DNA from: Mermis nigrescens | Taxonomy: Eukaryota; Nematoda; Enoplea; Mermithida; Mermithidae | Direction: 5' to 3' | Assembly: GCA_036768485.1 (NCBI GenBank) | Contig: JAVLUZ010000191.1 | Location: 1,524,953 to 1,588,952 of the forward strand | DNA length: 64,000 bases | Shown here: piece by piece, positions 25,746-36,034 of the stretch | How the letters are laid out: each line of letters opens with the position of its first letter | Numbering within the stretch: position 1 is the stretch's first letter | Translations under genes and position numbers: made by a program | Notes under the pieces: generated by a model | Told to the model about the DNA's origin: nothing | Seen by the model: only the letters and a program-made list of their open reading frames with translations | Database searches by the model: none

Positions 25746-28700
25746 TTTTTCATTAATTTGATTATATGCTCCTACTAAAAGAAATGAAAGAGTTCAATTT
25801 TTTAAATTTTTAAAGAATATTTTAATGAGATATGAACATTACGATGAAATTATATTTGCCGGTGATTTTAATTTTGTAGAAGATTCAGAAAAGGATAGAA
25901 TGCCTAAATGGACTGGAAGAAATGAAATAGGGAAAGTAGAATTTGATGAAATTAAACAGGATTTTTTAGTAGTAGATCTCTGTGAACATAAGCGGGAAAA
26001 ATTCTTTACTTCCACGTCGACACAGCATACATAGTTTATCTAGAATAGATAGAATATATTGTACCGATTATATGCGGAAAAATCTAATAAGACATTATGT
26101 TATTAATATAAGTTTTTTGCAACTTAAAGCAGTTATTGCTAATTTTTTATCGGATAAATCTGCTTTAATAGGTCCATCTTTTGGAAGATGAATGTTTTAC
26201 TTTTGAAACAAAACAATGAATTAAAAAATCCTTATTAGATATTTTAGAGGTATTTTCGAAAAAAGATAATCATCATTTTTTGTTAAAACAGTGGGAATCA
26301 ATGAAAATTAAGATCGCAGAAAAATGCAAGCAAATTAGTATTGAAGTTTCTAGACGAAAAAAGAAAGTGAGATTTTTTCTAGAAAAAGACATTGAATTTT
26401 TGAAAGAAAAGCTTTCTTTTTCCCAAATAATTTAATGCTTATGAAAGAGTTAAATCAGAAATTAAAATGAGTGATTATGAACTAGCTGAAATAAATTCTC
26501 GCCTTCATAAGACGCATTATCAAAATTTGATCTTAGATAGGCATACAATGATAACGGCTAAGCAAGCGCAAAAATCTGCTTCTTTTAGGCGTATGACATG
26601 CATTAAAAAATTAGATGGTTCAGTAATTAATGATCAATTTGAAATTCTGAGAGAAGTGAAAGATCAATATAGTGCTATTATGAAGGAATTTGGTACTAAT
26701 TAAAATGCTATCAAATATTTTATGGACTGTGAGAATAACCCTAAGTTAAACGAAGATAACAATAATTTAGAAGCTGAAATAAGTGAAGATGAAATTGAAA
26801 TTGCTGTTAAAGGATTAAAAATGGGAAAATCGCCAGGTAGTTATGGAATTTCTGCTGAATTTTACTGAATGTTTTTAGATAAAGTTATGCCGATTTTATA
26901 TAAAGTTTTTAATAGTATTTGTGTAATAGGTGAATTAACACCGTCAATGTATGAGGTAATAATTAGTCTAATATATAAAGGAAAAGGAGATAGAGCTTTA
27001 CTAAGGAATTGGAGACCTATTACTTTATCAAATGTTGATTATAAAATTTTTACAAAAATTTTGTATAATAATAAAGTTAGTTTCTCCTAAATTAGTTAAT
27101 TTTAATCAGACATAAGCAGTTCCATCGAGGAATATAAGAGATGGAATTGTGCTAAGTTTTCGACTATATTAGCAGTAAATGATAATAAATGTTCAGGTTT
27201 GATTTTATCAGTTGATCAGAAATCTGCCTTTGATGTGATAGAATGGAATTATTTGGAAAAAACCTTGGAGTATTTTAATTTTCCATTAATATTTCGTAGT
27301 ATCATAAATTCTATATATAAAAAAGGGAAAGTTTCTTCATCAGTTGGTTAATGGTTTTTTATCTCCTTGTTTTCAAATTGAAAGAGGGATAAGGCAGGGT
27401 TGTCCATTATCACCAATTTTATACGTATTATGTAGCTGCAGAACTTTTTTGTAATAAAATTAGAAATAATCCTGATATATGCGGAATTTCATTAATAAAT
27501 GATGGAAATAAATTGAATAATTATTCTGATGATACTAAATACTAAAAAGTGTTACTTTTATAGAACAATTTTTTGAAGAATATGACAAATTTAGTGAGGC
27601 CAGTGGGGCCTCATTAAATTTAGAAATGACACAAATTTTAATAATTCGTGAGAATCATAATGTTCCTGAAGATTATAAAAAATATCTGGTTGATGAAATT
27701 AAAATTTATGGAATAATTTTTAATAAGACAGGTTTTGCAGAAAATTCTAATTTTAAAAGTGTTGACAGCGTTTTGCATAAGTTGATGAAGTCAACACCGC
27801 ATTGTGAATTTTCTATAGAGTCTGAAGCAAATTTTATTGATACATATTATGTTTCAAAAATGTGGTACATTGCAACATTCATTAGACCACCAAATAAGCT
27901 TATTAAATTAGCGAATAAAACGGTTCAAAATTTTTTATGGTACCCTGCACGTAAGCCTAAAATTAAACGTGAGATAATTCAAAATTCTGCGAAATCAGGA
28001 GGAAGCGGTATAGAAAATATAGAGAAAAAGTCGGCGCAATGAGACTTATGTTTTTATTTAAGTTACATAAGCTTGAAAATCAAATTTGGTACGATTTTTT
28101 ATGCTAAAATATTCATGCAATTGAAATTAATGAATTCGGTATGCTTGGAATTCAAAAATTTTACGCCTTATTTCAAGGAACTTTAATACGTGAAAGAAAA
28201 ATATCATTTTGCATATAATCTGACTCATTTTAATTTAGACGGGTCGGTTTATGATCCAAAAAAAATTTCAACAAAATTCCTTTATTCAAATATTATTAAA
28301 AAATCTTTTGATTTAGCAATTGAAAAGCTTTTACATAATTAAATGGAATAATTTTTTAGGATATGAAATTAATTTTGTTTCTTACTCTAGGCTGAAATTT
28401 CCGAGAGAAATTAAAGGATATGCTAAAGATATACATTTTTGTTTTTTAAATAATGCATTACAAACTCGTGACCGATTAAGTCGATGGAGAAATGTTACGT
28501 CTTCTTGTAAGTATTGTTTATTTATTGGGAGGAATTTTACTGGAACAAATGTTCATGCTTTATTAGATTGCGAACGTCTTCAAATGTTTTGGCAAAATTT
28601 TCTGGTGTTTTGATGCGAAATAATTTACAAGTTTGTGTAGAAAATAAAGTTTTTGGGCATATCATATCAGATAATTTATTAGAAAAATGTTCAAATATCC

Positions 28701-29070
28701 TTATACAATTAGCGCATACTTGTATTTGGGTGACAAGAAATGATCTAGAAAAAAATGACAAATTAGTTGATATTTGGAGATATTTAGCTACAATAACAAA
28801 TAACTTTTTCACTGGTGGAAACGCATTCATCGTAATGATATTGCTAAAATTAAAGATTTGTTGCTCAATGAAATTTAAAAAATCCTACTTAGTGACTATT
28901 CTGTGCGTATACTAACGTATACTAACCCTTGCAGTGTTTCTTATATTACTGTATATTCCGTTTGTTCGTAAGGTTTATTAATTTCTATACTAACCCCCTT
29001 AATTTTATTGTAAAGCGCCCCTTCTCTTCATGGCGCGAACCAAATTTCTGTAATAAAAAACACACACACT
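25745..29070 (+). pseudogene. 5'-truncated non-LTR retrotransposon (LINE, L1/Tx1-like)
   Basis: The sequence enters in the middle of an APE-type endonuclease: LYAPTKRNERVQFFKFL, then IIFAGDFNFVED and SRIDRIYC, as separate frame pieces. RT motifs follow: KMGKSPGSYGI, LLRNWRPITLSNVDYKI, LILSVDQKSAFDVIEW, GIRQGCPLSPILYVLC and NNYSDDTKY. The C-terminal part has a CKYC...HALLDC zinc cluster (about 28505-28570), as in L1/Tx1-type elements. The catalytic aspartates I can see are intact, but at least eight stops or frameshifts break the frame. The 3' end is uncertain, near the AATAAAAAACACACACAC at 29052. Confidence 0.85.
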
Positions 29071-29329
29071 ATTTTGCACAAAAATTAGCTTTTACTGCAT
29101 GTTTATGCGAAAATTTTATTTTTGCTTTGCATGAAACACGATTCTAACTAAACAAGCTACACAAGCCGTTGTATGTATCAACAATTCTACTTCAGTTCCA
29201 ACTTTTGAAGCTAATAAATTTTGAATATATTAAATAGTATTTACTCAATAGATATAATCATAATTATAAGAGGAGGGTTTGAGTGAGAGGTTTCATAGAT
29301 AAAATAAATTAAATAAAATACAAAAATAG
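29071..29329. other. Short intergenic spacer
   Basis: AT-rich; no coding or repeat ends seen. It ends in the CATAA target duplication of the transposon. Confidence 0.4.
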
Positions 29330-29334
29330 CATAA

Positions 29335-30045
29335 GGTCATTCCATGTCAAGTGGTCTAGTTTCAGAAAAGCGCCACGCTCGACCATCTTGGATTTAGCAT
29401 AAATTTTGTATGTAGAGTACCTCACGTCTCAAACGAACTATGGTAAAGTTTTAGATTCTACAGTAGAATACTTATTGAGATATAGCCATTTGTTTGACCC
29501 CATACCCTGACCATGTAACGTACGACACTGAGATTTCACCAACTTTGATACCTAATATCTCTCTTGATATTCTTTTAAAATGAGTGAAACTTGGCTAGCT
29601 TGTACAACTTTTTGCGCTCCATTTTATGGTAATAATAATTATTATTTCTGTGCACGCTGTAGGTAGATAAATTATATCAAAGTCGGCCAAAAAAATTGAC
29701 TTTCAAAAAAATTGAAATTTTAAAGTTGCATAGTTCCTTCAATAATTATTTAATAGATGTCAAATTTGATGCATAGCATGTCTACAAGTTGTCCTTTAAT
29801 AGTTTATAATTTTATTTTGGTAGCTCTTTCTGCTACTTTACAAAGTTAGTATAAAGTTGACAATTTTTGTAAAAAGTCTAAAACTGAGGTATTTTAACTT
29901 CTATTTTGCACAAAAGTATCTTCGAGAAACGTTTTAAAACCACTTTCATTGGACAGAGCATGTCTTAAAGCACCTAGAAAAGTAGATTTGATTGACTAAC
30001 GCCGGCATCTAGTGCCAAAAAAGAGGGCCAAAGTTGGAAGTCATT
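29335..30045 (+). repeat. Left terminal inverted repeat
   Basis: It pairs with 33155-33854 in reverse. Shared blocks include CACGCTCGACC, TTGAGATA(T/A)AG, and near the inner edge GATTTGATTGACTAACGCC against GGCGTTAGTCAATTAAATC. Identity falls towards the inner end. Confidence 0.9.
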
Positions 30046-30224
30046 GCCATAGTGACGAATATAATTCAAAATGCAATCATGCTGTTATTTAGATTTCTTG
30101 ATTTTCTCATATGTTTCGATATTATTAGACAAGTTTTCGTTCATAAACGAGCACATTTAACCTATTATACAGATTTTTAGATTCCCATTAGTATTATATA
30201 ATTTGCTAATTGATTTAGTTCGAA

Positions 30225-32753
30225 ATGGACGTCAGTGAAGCGATTGATTATGATTCTCCTATAACCGAATGCACTGTTGGGCAATATTTGTCATCAAAAT
30301 GTCACCATGGTTCATTTTATTCCAACAAAATCGGGCTAATTTCTGTTAGCAGCTTGTCAGCAAATGAAAAATTACTTATTGCTCGACGATCAGAAGTTGA
30401 GCTTATGGACAATGACCTGGTCTGTTTGCATCACCAAGCAAAATACCTCCTCAAATACGAAATGAGCCAAAAATCGTGTTGCAATCCGTTTGGAAAGCAG
30501 AACCACATGATCAAAGGTGGCTTGTTAAAGGTCACTTTAGCCATGTCTGAGGAACTGAACAAAGTGACCAAAGTGAATGTAAAGTCAGGTCAGAAAATTT
30601 GCATTAAGTGCAAAGCTGAATATGTTTCTAAGGCTGAAGTCACAGCAACTTCTTCTTCTGACGAATTTGATCCAAATGCATCCGATAGTCTTGATCAAAG
30701 CTTGACTGCTTTAGGCACTTCTCCATTGAAAATTCGTAGGATAAGCAGCCAAAACAAAGCTGGCTATTTGAAACAAAAAATTGAACGTGCACAAAATGTG
30801 ATAGCAGAAAAAATCATGTCCGTCTCTGGAATGACAGATGATATTGCACAATCTAGTCGCTCTGCTGAATGCAGTTTGTGTAATGATTACACTGACCTTA
30901 TCAAAGAAATGAAAGCTAAAATCGAAATATCCAGTAGATCAAGAAAAGTTCAGCTGCTGACTATGGCCCCAAAAAGTTGGTCAATAAAGGAAACTGCAAG
31001 GAAGTTTGGCGTTCCTGAACGCATGGTCAAAACAGCCCGGAAAATTAGGGCAGAAAAAGGTATATGTACATTACCTGATGCAAAGGTTGGCAAACCATTG
31101 TCAAAGGAAGTCGCTGAAAGAGTCAGCAGTTTCTATGAAGATGACGAATTCAGCAGGATGTGTCCTGGCAAAAAAGATTATGTTTCAGTTCGGATTGGTG
31201 GTATTAAAGTACAAAAGCAGAAGCGGTTGCTATTGTGCAACCTTAAAGAGCTGTACGTGGCATACCGTAATAAATATGGAGCTGAAATCAGTTTCTCCAA
31301 ATTTTGCGACCTTAGGCCAAAGTGGTGTGTGACTGTTGGTGCGTCAGGCATGCATTCCGTCTGTGTGTGCACCATACATCAGAATGTTAAGCTCATGATG
31401 CAAAGTGCTAATATTAAAGATGACTACAAAATGCTAATAGAAAAGGCAGTATGTGATCTGAGTGCCAAGGACTGTATGCTGCACCGTTGTCAAAGCTGCC
31501 CAGGTGAAGATGCAGTTAAGGTTTACTTAGAAGAAATATTCCACGACTGGGATGCAGAGGAATCGATTGAATTCAAACAGTGGGTTCACACTGACCGTGA
31601 AACACTAGAAACCAATGTATTAACAGTGGAAAACTTCATTGAAAAACTCTCAAGCAAGATTTGGAAGCTGACAGGCCATCATTTTGTTGCAAAGCACCAA
31701 AGTGATTACTTGAAGTCATTGAAGACCGACTTAAAAGCAACAGAATTGATAGTTCTGATGGACTTTGCCGAGAACTACTCATTTGTAGTGCAAGATGCTG
31801 CCCAGGGCTTTCACTGGGAAAATTCACAGGCCACCGTGCATCCATTTGTTGCATATTATGTCGACAATATGGGCAACTTGCAAATTGTTAATTGTTGCAT
31901 GATTTCTGATAAATTGCAACATGATACAGTGTCTGTACATGTGCTTATTCGAAAGTTAATCGAATTTTTGGGGACGCGGACAGAAGTTACCAAAATATAC
32001 TACTTCAGTGATGGTTCTGCTGCCCAATATAAAAACTACAAGAACTTTGTGAATTTATGTAACCATAAAAATGATTTCAATATCGAGGCTGAATGGAACT
32101 TCTTTGGTACAGGCCATGGAAAATCACCCTGTGATGGGGTTGGTGGCACAACTAAACGGCTGGCTGCCCGGGCAAGCCTCCAGAGACCTTCATCTGACCA
32201 AATATTGACGCCAAAAGATCTCTTTGACTTTTGTGATCAAAACATAACATGAATTAAATATATTTTTGTCACAAAAGATGAAATTGAAGAGAGCAGAAAG
32301 TTTCAAGAAGAACGGTGGCGAGAAAGCAGCACAATAGCTGGTACTAGAGAGCATCACCAATTCATACCAGTTGACTTAAACACGATTAGTGTCAGCAAAG
32401 TTTCCAATGACATGATAAATTTTGTTGCCAGAATTTCTGATACCACTATTTTGCACTTGAAATTGGCTGAGCTGTCCCCTGGTTGTTACGTTGCCTGTAT
32501 TTATGACAACAAATGGTGGACTGGCAATGTTGTTGAGGTTTCAATTGAAGAAAATGATGCATTGATAAATTTCATGCATCCGCCAGGTCCTGCTCATTCG
32601 TTTTATTGGCCAGAAAGGCAGGATATATGTTGGATTTCGGAGCAACACCTCATTTGCATGCTCCCTGCTCCTTCAGTCACATCGTCGGGCCGACAATATC
32701 AATTTCCAGAAAATGTGCTGAAGGAAGTGACTTATAAATGTAACAGAATGTGA
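30225..32753 (+). pseudogene. Transposase of the long-TIR transposon, one in-frame stop
   Basis: ATG at 30225 starts a frame of 842 codons interrupted only by TGA at 32250-32252; the same phase continues to TGA at 32751-32753. Cysteine pairs occur at CIKC and CSLC. A helix-turn-helix-like stretch follows (SWSIKETARKFGVPERMVK, about residues 248-266), then a Cys/His cluster (CVCTIHQ; CMLHRCQSCPG). The catalytic-looking core holds conserved acidic residues in LMDFAENYS (D513), YFSDGSAAQYKN (D596) and GHGKSPCDGVGG (D637), as in an RNase H-fold DDE/D transposase. The part after the stop has a Tudor/SH3-like look (GCYVACIYDNKWWTGNV). It would bind the inverted repeats and move the element. Superfamily not recognised with certainty. 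Confidence 0.85.
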
Positions 32754-32789
32754 AGAAAGATTGCTATCAATTGGAATCAAGCTGTGGAC

Positions 32790-32950
32790 ATCGGCTTGGG
32801 AACCAAATAAGATACCCACTTTAGGCTTGAGAACCTAGGATAAGCTGCTCAATCATTGGCTTGGGATCCAGGCAGACACCCACTTGAGGCTTGGGAACCT
32901 CGATTAAGAAACCAAATCAAAGGCTTGGGAACCTTGACTAAGAAACCCAC
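32790..32950 (+). repeat. Short minisatellite in the transposon 3' region
   Basis: Four degenerate units of about 40-48 bp share GGCTTGGGAACC and AAGAAACCCAC, just after the transposase stop. They could be subterminal binding sites or replication slippage. Confidence 0.7.
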
Positions 32951-33154
32951 CCGTGGCTAGAATTGCACGGCTATCGGGCGTGGCCCCTACAACGATGGGG
33001 CTGCCATTTCATGTTCATGAACTGGTAGTGACAATGTCACCATGGACCAACGCAATTTAATACTTATAATTTCTCTATAAAAAGCATTAAGAGAAGTCTG
33101 AACCAATAAAAGGGCAGAATTTGAATATTAAAATGAAAGCTGTAATACGGAAAT

Positions 33155-33854
33155 GCTCCTCACTTTGGCCCATTTTTTAGGGCATTGTATGCTGGCGTTA
33201 GTCAATTAAATCTACTTTTCTAGAAGGTTCAAGACATGCTGTTCCCGATAAAAGTGGTTTAAAAACGTTTCTAGAAGATATTTTTTTGGAATATGGGATT
33301 GAAAATAACATATTTTTAGCCATTTTACAAAAATTGTCAAATTTACACTAATTTTGTAAAGTAACAGAAAGAGCTACTGTCATGAAGTTACAAACTTTCA
33401 AAGAACAACTTGTAGAGCCACTATGTTTCAAATTGGACATCTATTAAATAAATATTTAAGGAGCTATGTAACTTTAAACTTTCAGTTTTTTTGAAAGGTC
33501 AATTTTTTTGACCAACTTTGACATAATTTATCTTCCTACAGCATGCACAGAAATAATAGTTATTTTTACCATAAAATAGAGCGCAAAAAGTTGTACAGGT
33601 TAGCTAAGTTTCATTTGTTATAAAAGAAAATTAATAGAGATATTAGGTCTCAAAGTTGGTGAAATCTCAGTACCGTACCTTATGTGGTAAGGGTGTGGGG
33701 TCAAACAATTGGCTTTATCTCAATAAGTATGTCACTGGAGAATCTAAAACTTAGCCAAACTTCGTTTGAGACATTTGGTACTCAACACACAAAATTTCAG
33801 CCAAATCCGAGACGGTCGAGCGTGGAGCCCTAGACCACTTGACATGGAATGACC
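33155..33854 (-). repeat. Right terminal inverted repeat
   Basis: Reverse partner of 29335-30045, ending GACATGGAATGACC next to the CATAA duplication. Confidence 0.9.
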
Positions 33855-33917
33855 CATAATAATATATAGTTCTATATATAATCTGAAAAATTACTAATTT
33901 ACTTTCCTTATTTTTAT

Positions 33918-34380
33918 TTGCACGAGCCAGGTGCTGATAGTAATAAGTGATATTGATATTTAATTCTCTACTGCGATAAAGGGTTTGAGTGGGAGGATGC
34001 GCGCTGGTTTGTAAGCCCAAAATATGTTTCAAATGCTTTTGTTTTATTGTTTCGCATAATTTTTGTAATTTATCCGGCGCTTTCCGCCAGTTAACGATTT
34101 TATTCATTTTCCTAGCTGGCTTTGTGTCAGAAATAAAACTTTTGCTTACAACGAAGATCGTATGGTTTGAAAAAGCTTTTTAGGGACAGATGGGCGATTT
34201 CAGCCTTAGCGCTTAATTATGTAGTCTTGTAGCGAAAATTTATCAAATTTGTACGTATATAAATCGAGACAAATGGTTGTAAAGGAAGAAGCACGGACGC
34301 AACTTATCTTTTTCTTCTTTCGATTTAAATCTATCAAATGTTTCGTAGATTTGCGCCGGATTTTCACTTCCAAATGACAT
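33918..34380 (-). CDS. Two candidate minus-strand coding exons
   Basis: A minus-strand ATG at 34380 opens MSFGSENPAQIYETFDRFKS and continues 40-45 codons, with a possible donor at about 34253 (TAC|GTACAA). A phase-compatible acceptor (CACAAAG|CC) near 34120 starts a second open exon with KIVNWRKAPDKLQKLC and TSAHPPTQTLYRSRELN, ending at a possible donor GAAA|GTAAAT near 33905. Composition is protein-like. If real, the next intron contains the whole long-TIR transposon, and these could be upstream exons of the minus-strand hAT-like gene or of an unseen gene. No family recognised. Confidence 0.3.
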
Positions 34381-34983
34381 TTTAATACAAGTACGGTAGC
34401 ATTAACAACGTTTCTTCCAAATTGAAATGAATTTCTGAATTGCAACGATTTTCTGAATAGGAAGTAATTTCATATAATAAAATAGTAAAAAAATGTCATT
34501 TTTTACTGTTTTATTATTTGAAAAATTTACTGCGAGTAACTGACGTTACTTCGCTGATGATATCTAATTTAGAAGACGACTAACTCTCAATTAAATATAA
34601 TTCTAACCTTGATAGTCCCATTAGCGCCGTTAAGGTAGCTCAACATTATGGCGCATTACACCACCTCTTATAAAATTTAGTCAGCATGAAATAAATTTAT
34701 TGTGAAAGAGTTACTATGAATCTGAAGCTAGTATTATATATTTTGTTTCATTGCCTAGCCGCCTAAATTATAAAGATATAATACTTGACTATAACAGAAA
34801 AATATGAAGCAGATCGGATGAAAGAAATAAAAAAAGATTTTAAATACAATTAGACATACGGTTCTCAAGTAGCATAGTACACCGAGGAAGATCCTTCATT
34901 GAACTTTCTGATAATAATTTTCTTACAATATTTTCGACAAAGTTACATGTCTAAAGTCATAGCTTTTATATATACTCACTACA
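34381..34983. other. Non-coding stretch
   Basis: Nothing recognised. Confidence 0.4.
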
Positions 34984-35150
34984 GGTAAGGAGAACCGAAA
35001 CCGCCGGTTCCTAGGTCCAAGAACCGGAACCGGAACCGTCGTCGGTTCCAAGTTCCAGGAGAAGCGGAAGCGAGATTTTAATTTTCTAAGAACTAGAACC
35101 GGAACCGTGACCGACTTTCTCGAAAAACTTGGAAGCGGAATATCCTTACC
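34984..35150. mobile_element. Small MITE-like repeat with GGAACC hexamers
   Basis: GGTAAGGA at the left pairs with TCCTTACC at the right. Both ends are followed by repeated GGAACCGGAACC-like hexamers in inverted arrangement, similar to 25215-25540. A target duplication is not evident. Confidence 0.4.
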
Positions 35151-36034
35151 CCCTTATACCCTTGGATACGGGCCTGGACTAACTGATTTTCTGAACTACC
35201 ATCCTACCTCAGTTAACATTCGTAAATGACCTAAAGACGGTGAAAATACAATTTTTTTAATTACCTACGTCAGCGTCGAAAATAAGTGAATGCAAAGCCA
35301 AAAATTTCGAGGATTTCGTGATGAAAAGGTCATTGGAAAGCTAAGTATTTCAAACACGAATCATTACTAATTTCCCTTTCATTTCTTGATATTTTTCATT
35401 TACACGCCATGCAAATGAACGCCAAAATTTATTTGCATGACCGGTGTTACATTTGCATTGTGTAAAAAAAGGCCGTGCGAGGCACCACGTTTGCGCAGAT
35501 AAGTAAATAAATGATTGCCTGTGTTCTTGAACTCCATCTTGTACATTTCCCTTAATTAAGCTGTTTTTTAACATGTTTTTATACTCATGTTATGTATATT
35601 ATTGTATACATAAGTAATCGCTGAATTTCATTTTAAAATAATGAAAACGCACTGTCAGTGCAAAAATCGGCAAAGAGCGTCGAGAAAAAAGGCCTACTCA
35701 TTTTTTCTCGACAAATTACTGTGGATTTACTCAAAAACTACAGAAGCTGTCCTTCTGATATAAAAATAAGGTTTCTAGGGCGCCAAAAAGTCAGGTAACG
35801 TCATTATCCGGCGCTTATCGCCGTAAAAATTTTAAAAATCATGAAAAAATTGACTGAAATCATAAAAAATGCACTTCTTTATTGCGCCCAACTATTTTTA
35901 ACGACGCGGCGGCCGCCCCCTGCCTCCCTTAAATCAGCCCTGGGATATACGAGTACTTGCCTAAGTAAAGATGTTTCTTATGACCCTTATTCATTATTTT
36001 AGCATACTACTAATAATATTATTTTCCATTTGCA
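35151..36034. other. Region upstream of BCS1
   Basis: It holds a family F end fragment at about 35905-35941 (GCGGCCGCCCCCTGCC ... AATCAGCCCTG). A minus-strand frame at 35350-35574 has no recognisable domain. No TATA or initiator element for BCS1 can be defended. Confidence 0.35.

Larger units (their letters stand above)
29335..33854 (+). mobile_element. Complete 4.5 kb DNA transposon with about 700 bp terminal inverted repeats
   Basis: The left end GGTCATTCCATGTCAAGTGG and the right end, read backwards, are nearly identical; the inverted match continues inward for roughly 700 bp (to about 30045 on the left and 33155 on the right). A perfect 5 bp target duplication CATAA lies at 29330-29334 and 33855-33859. 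A single transposase frame (30225-32753) lies between. Long terminal inverted repeats, one large zinc-rich transposase and a 5 bp duplication are consistent with a complete cut-and-paste element. I cannot place it in a named superfamily from memory. Confidence 0.92.
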
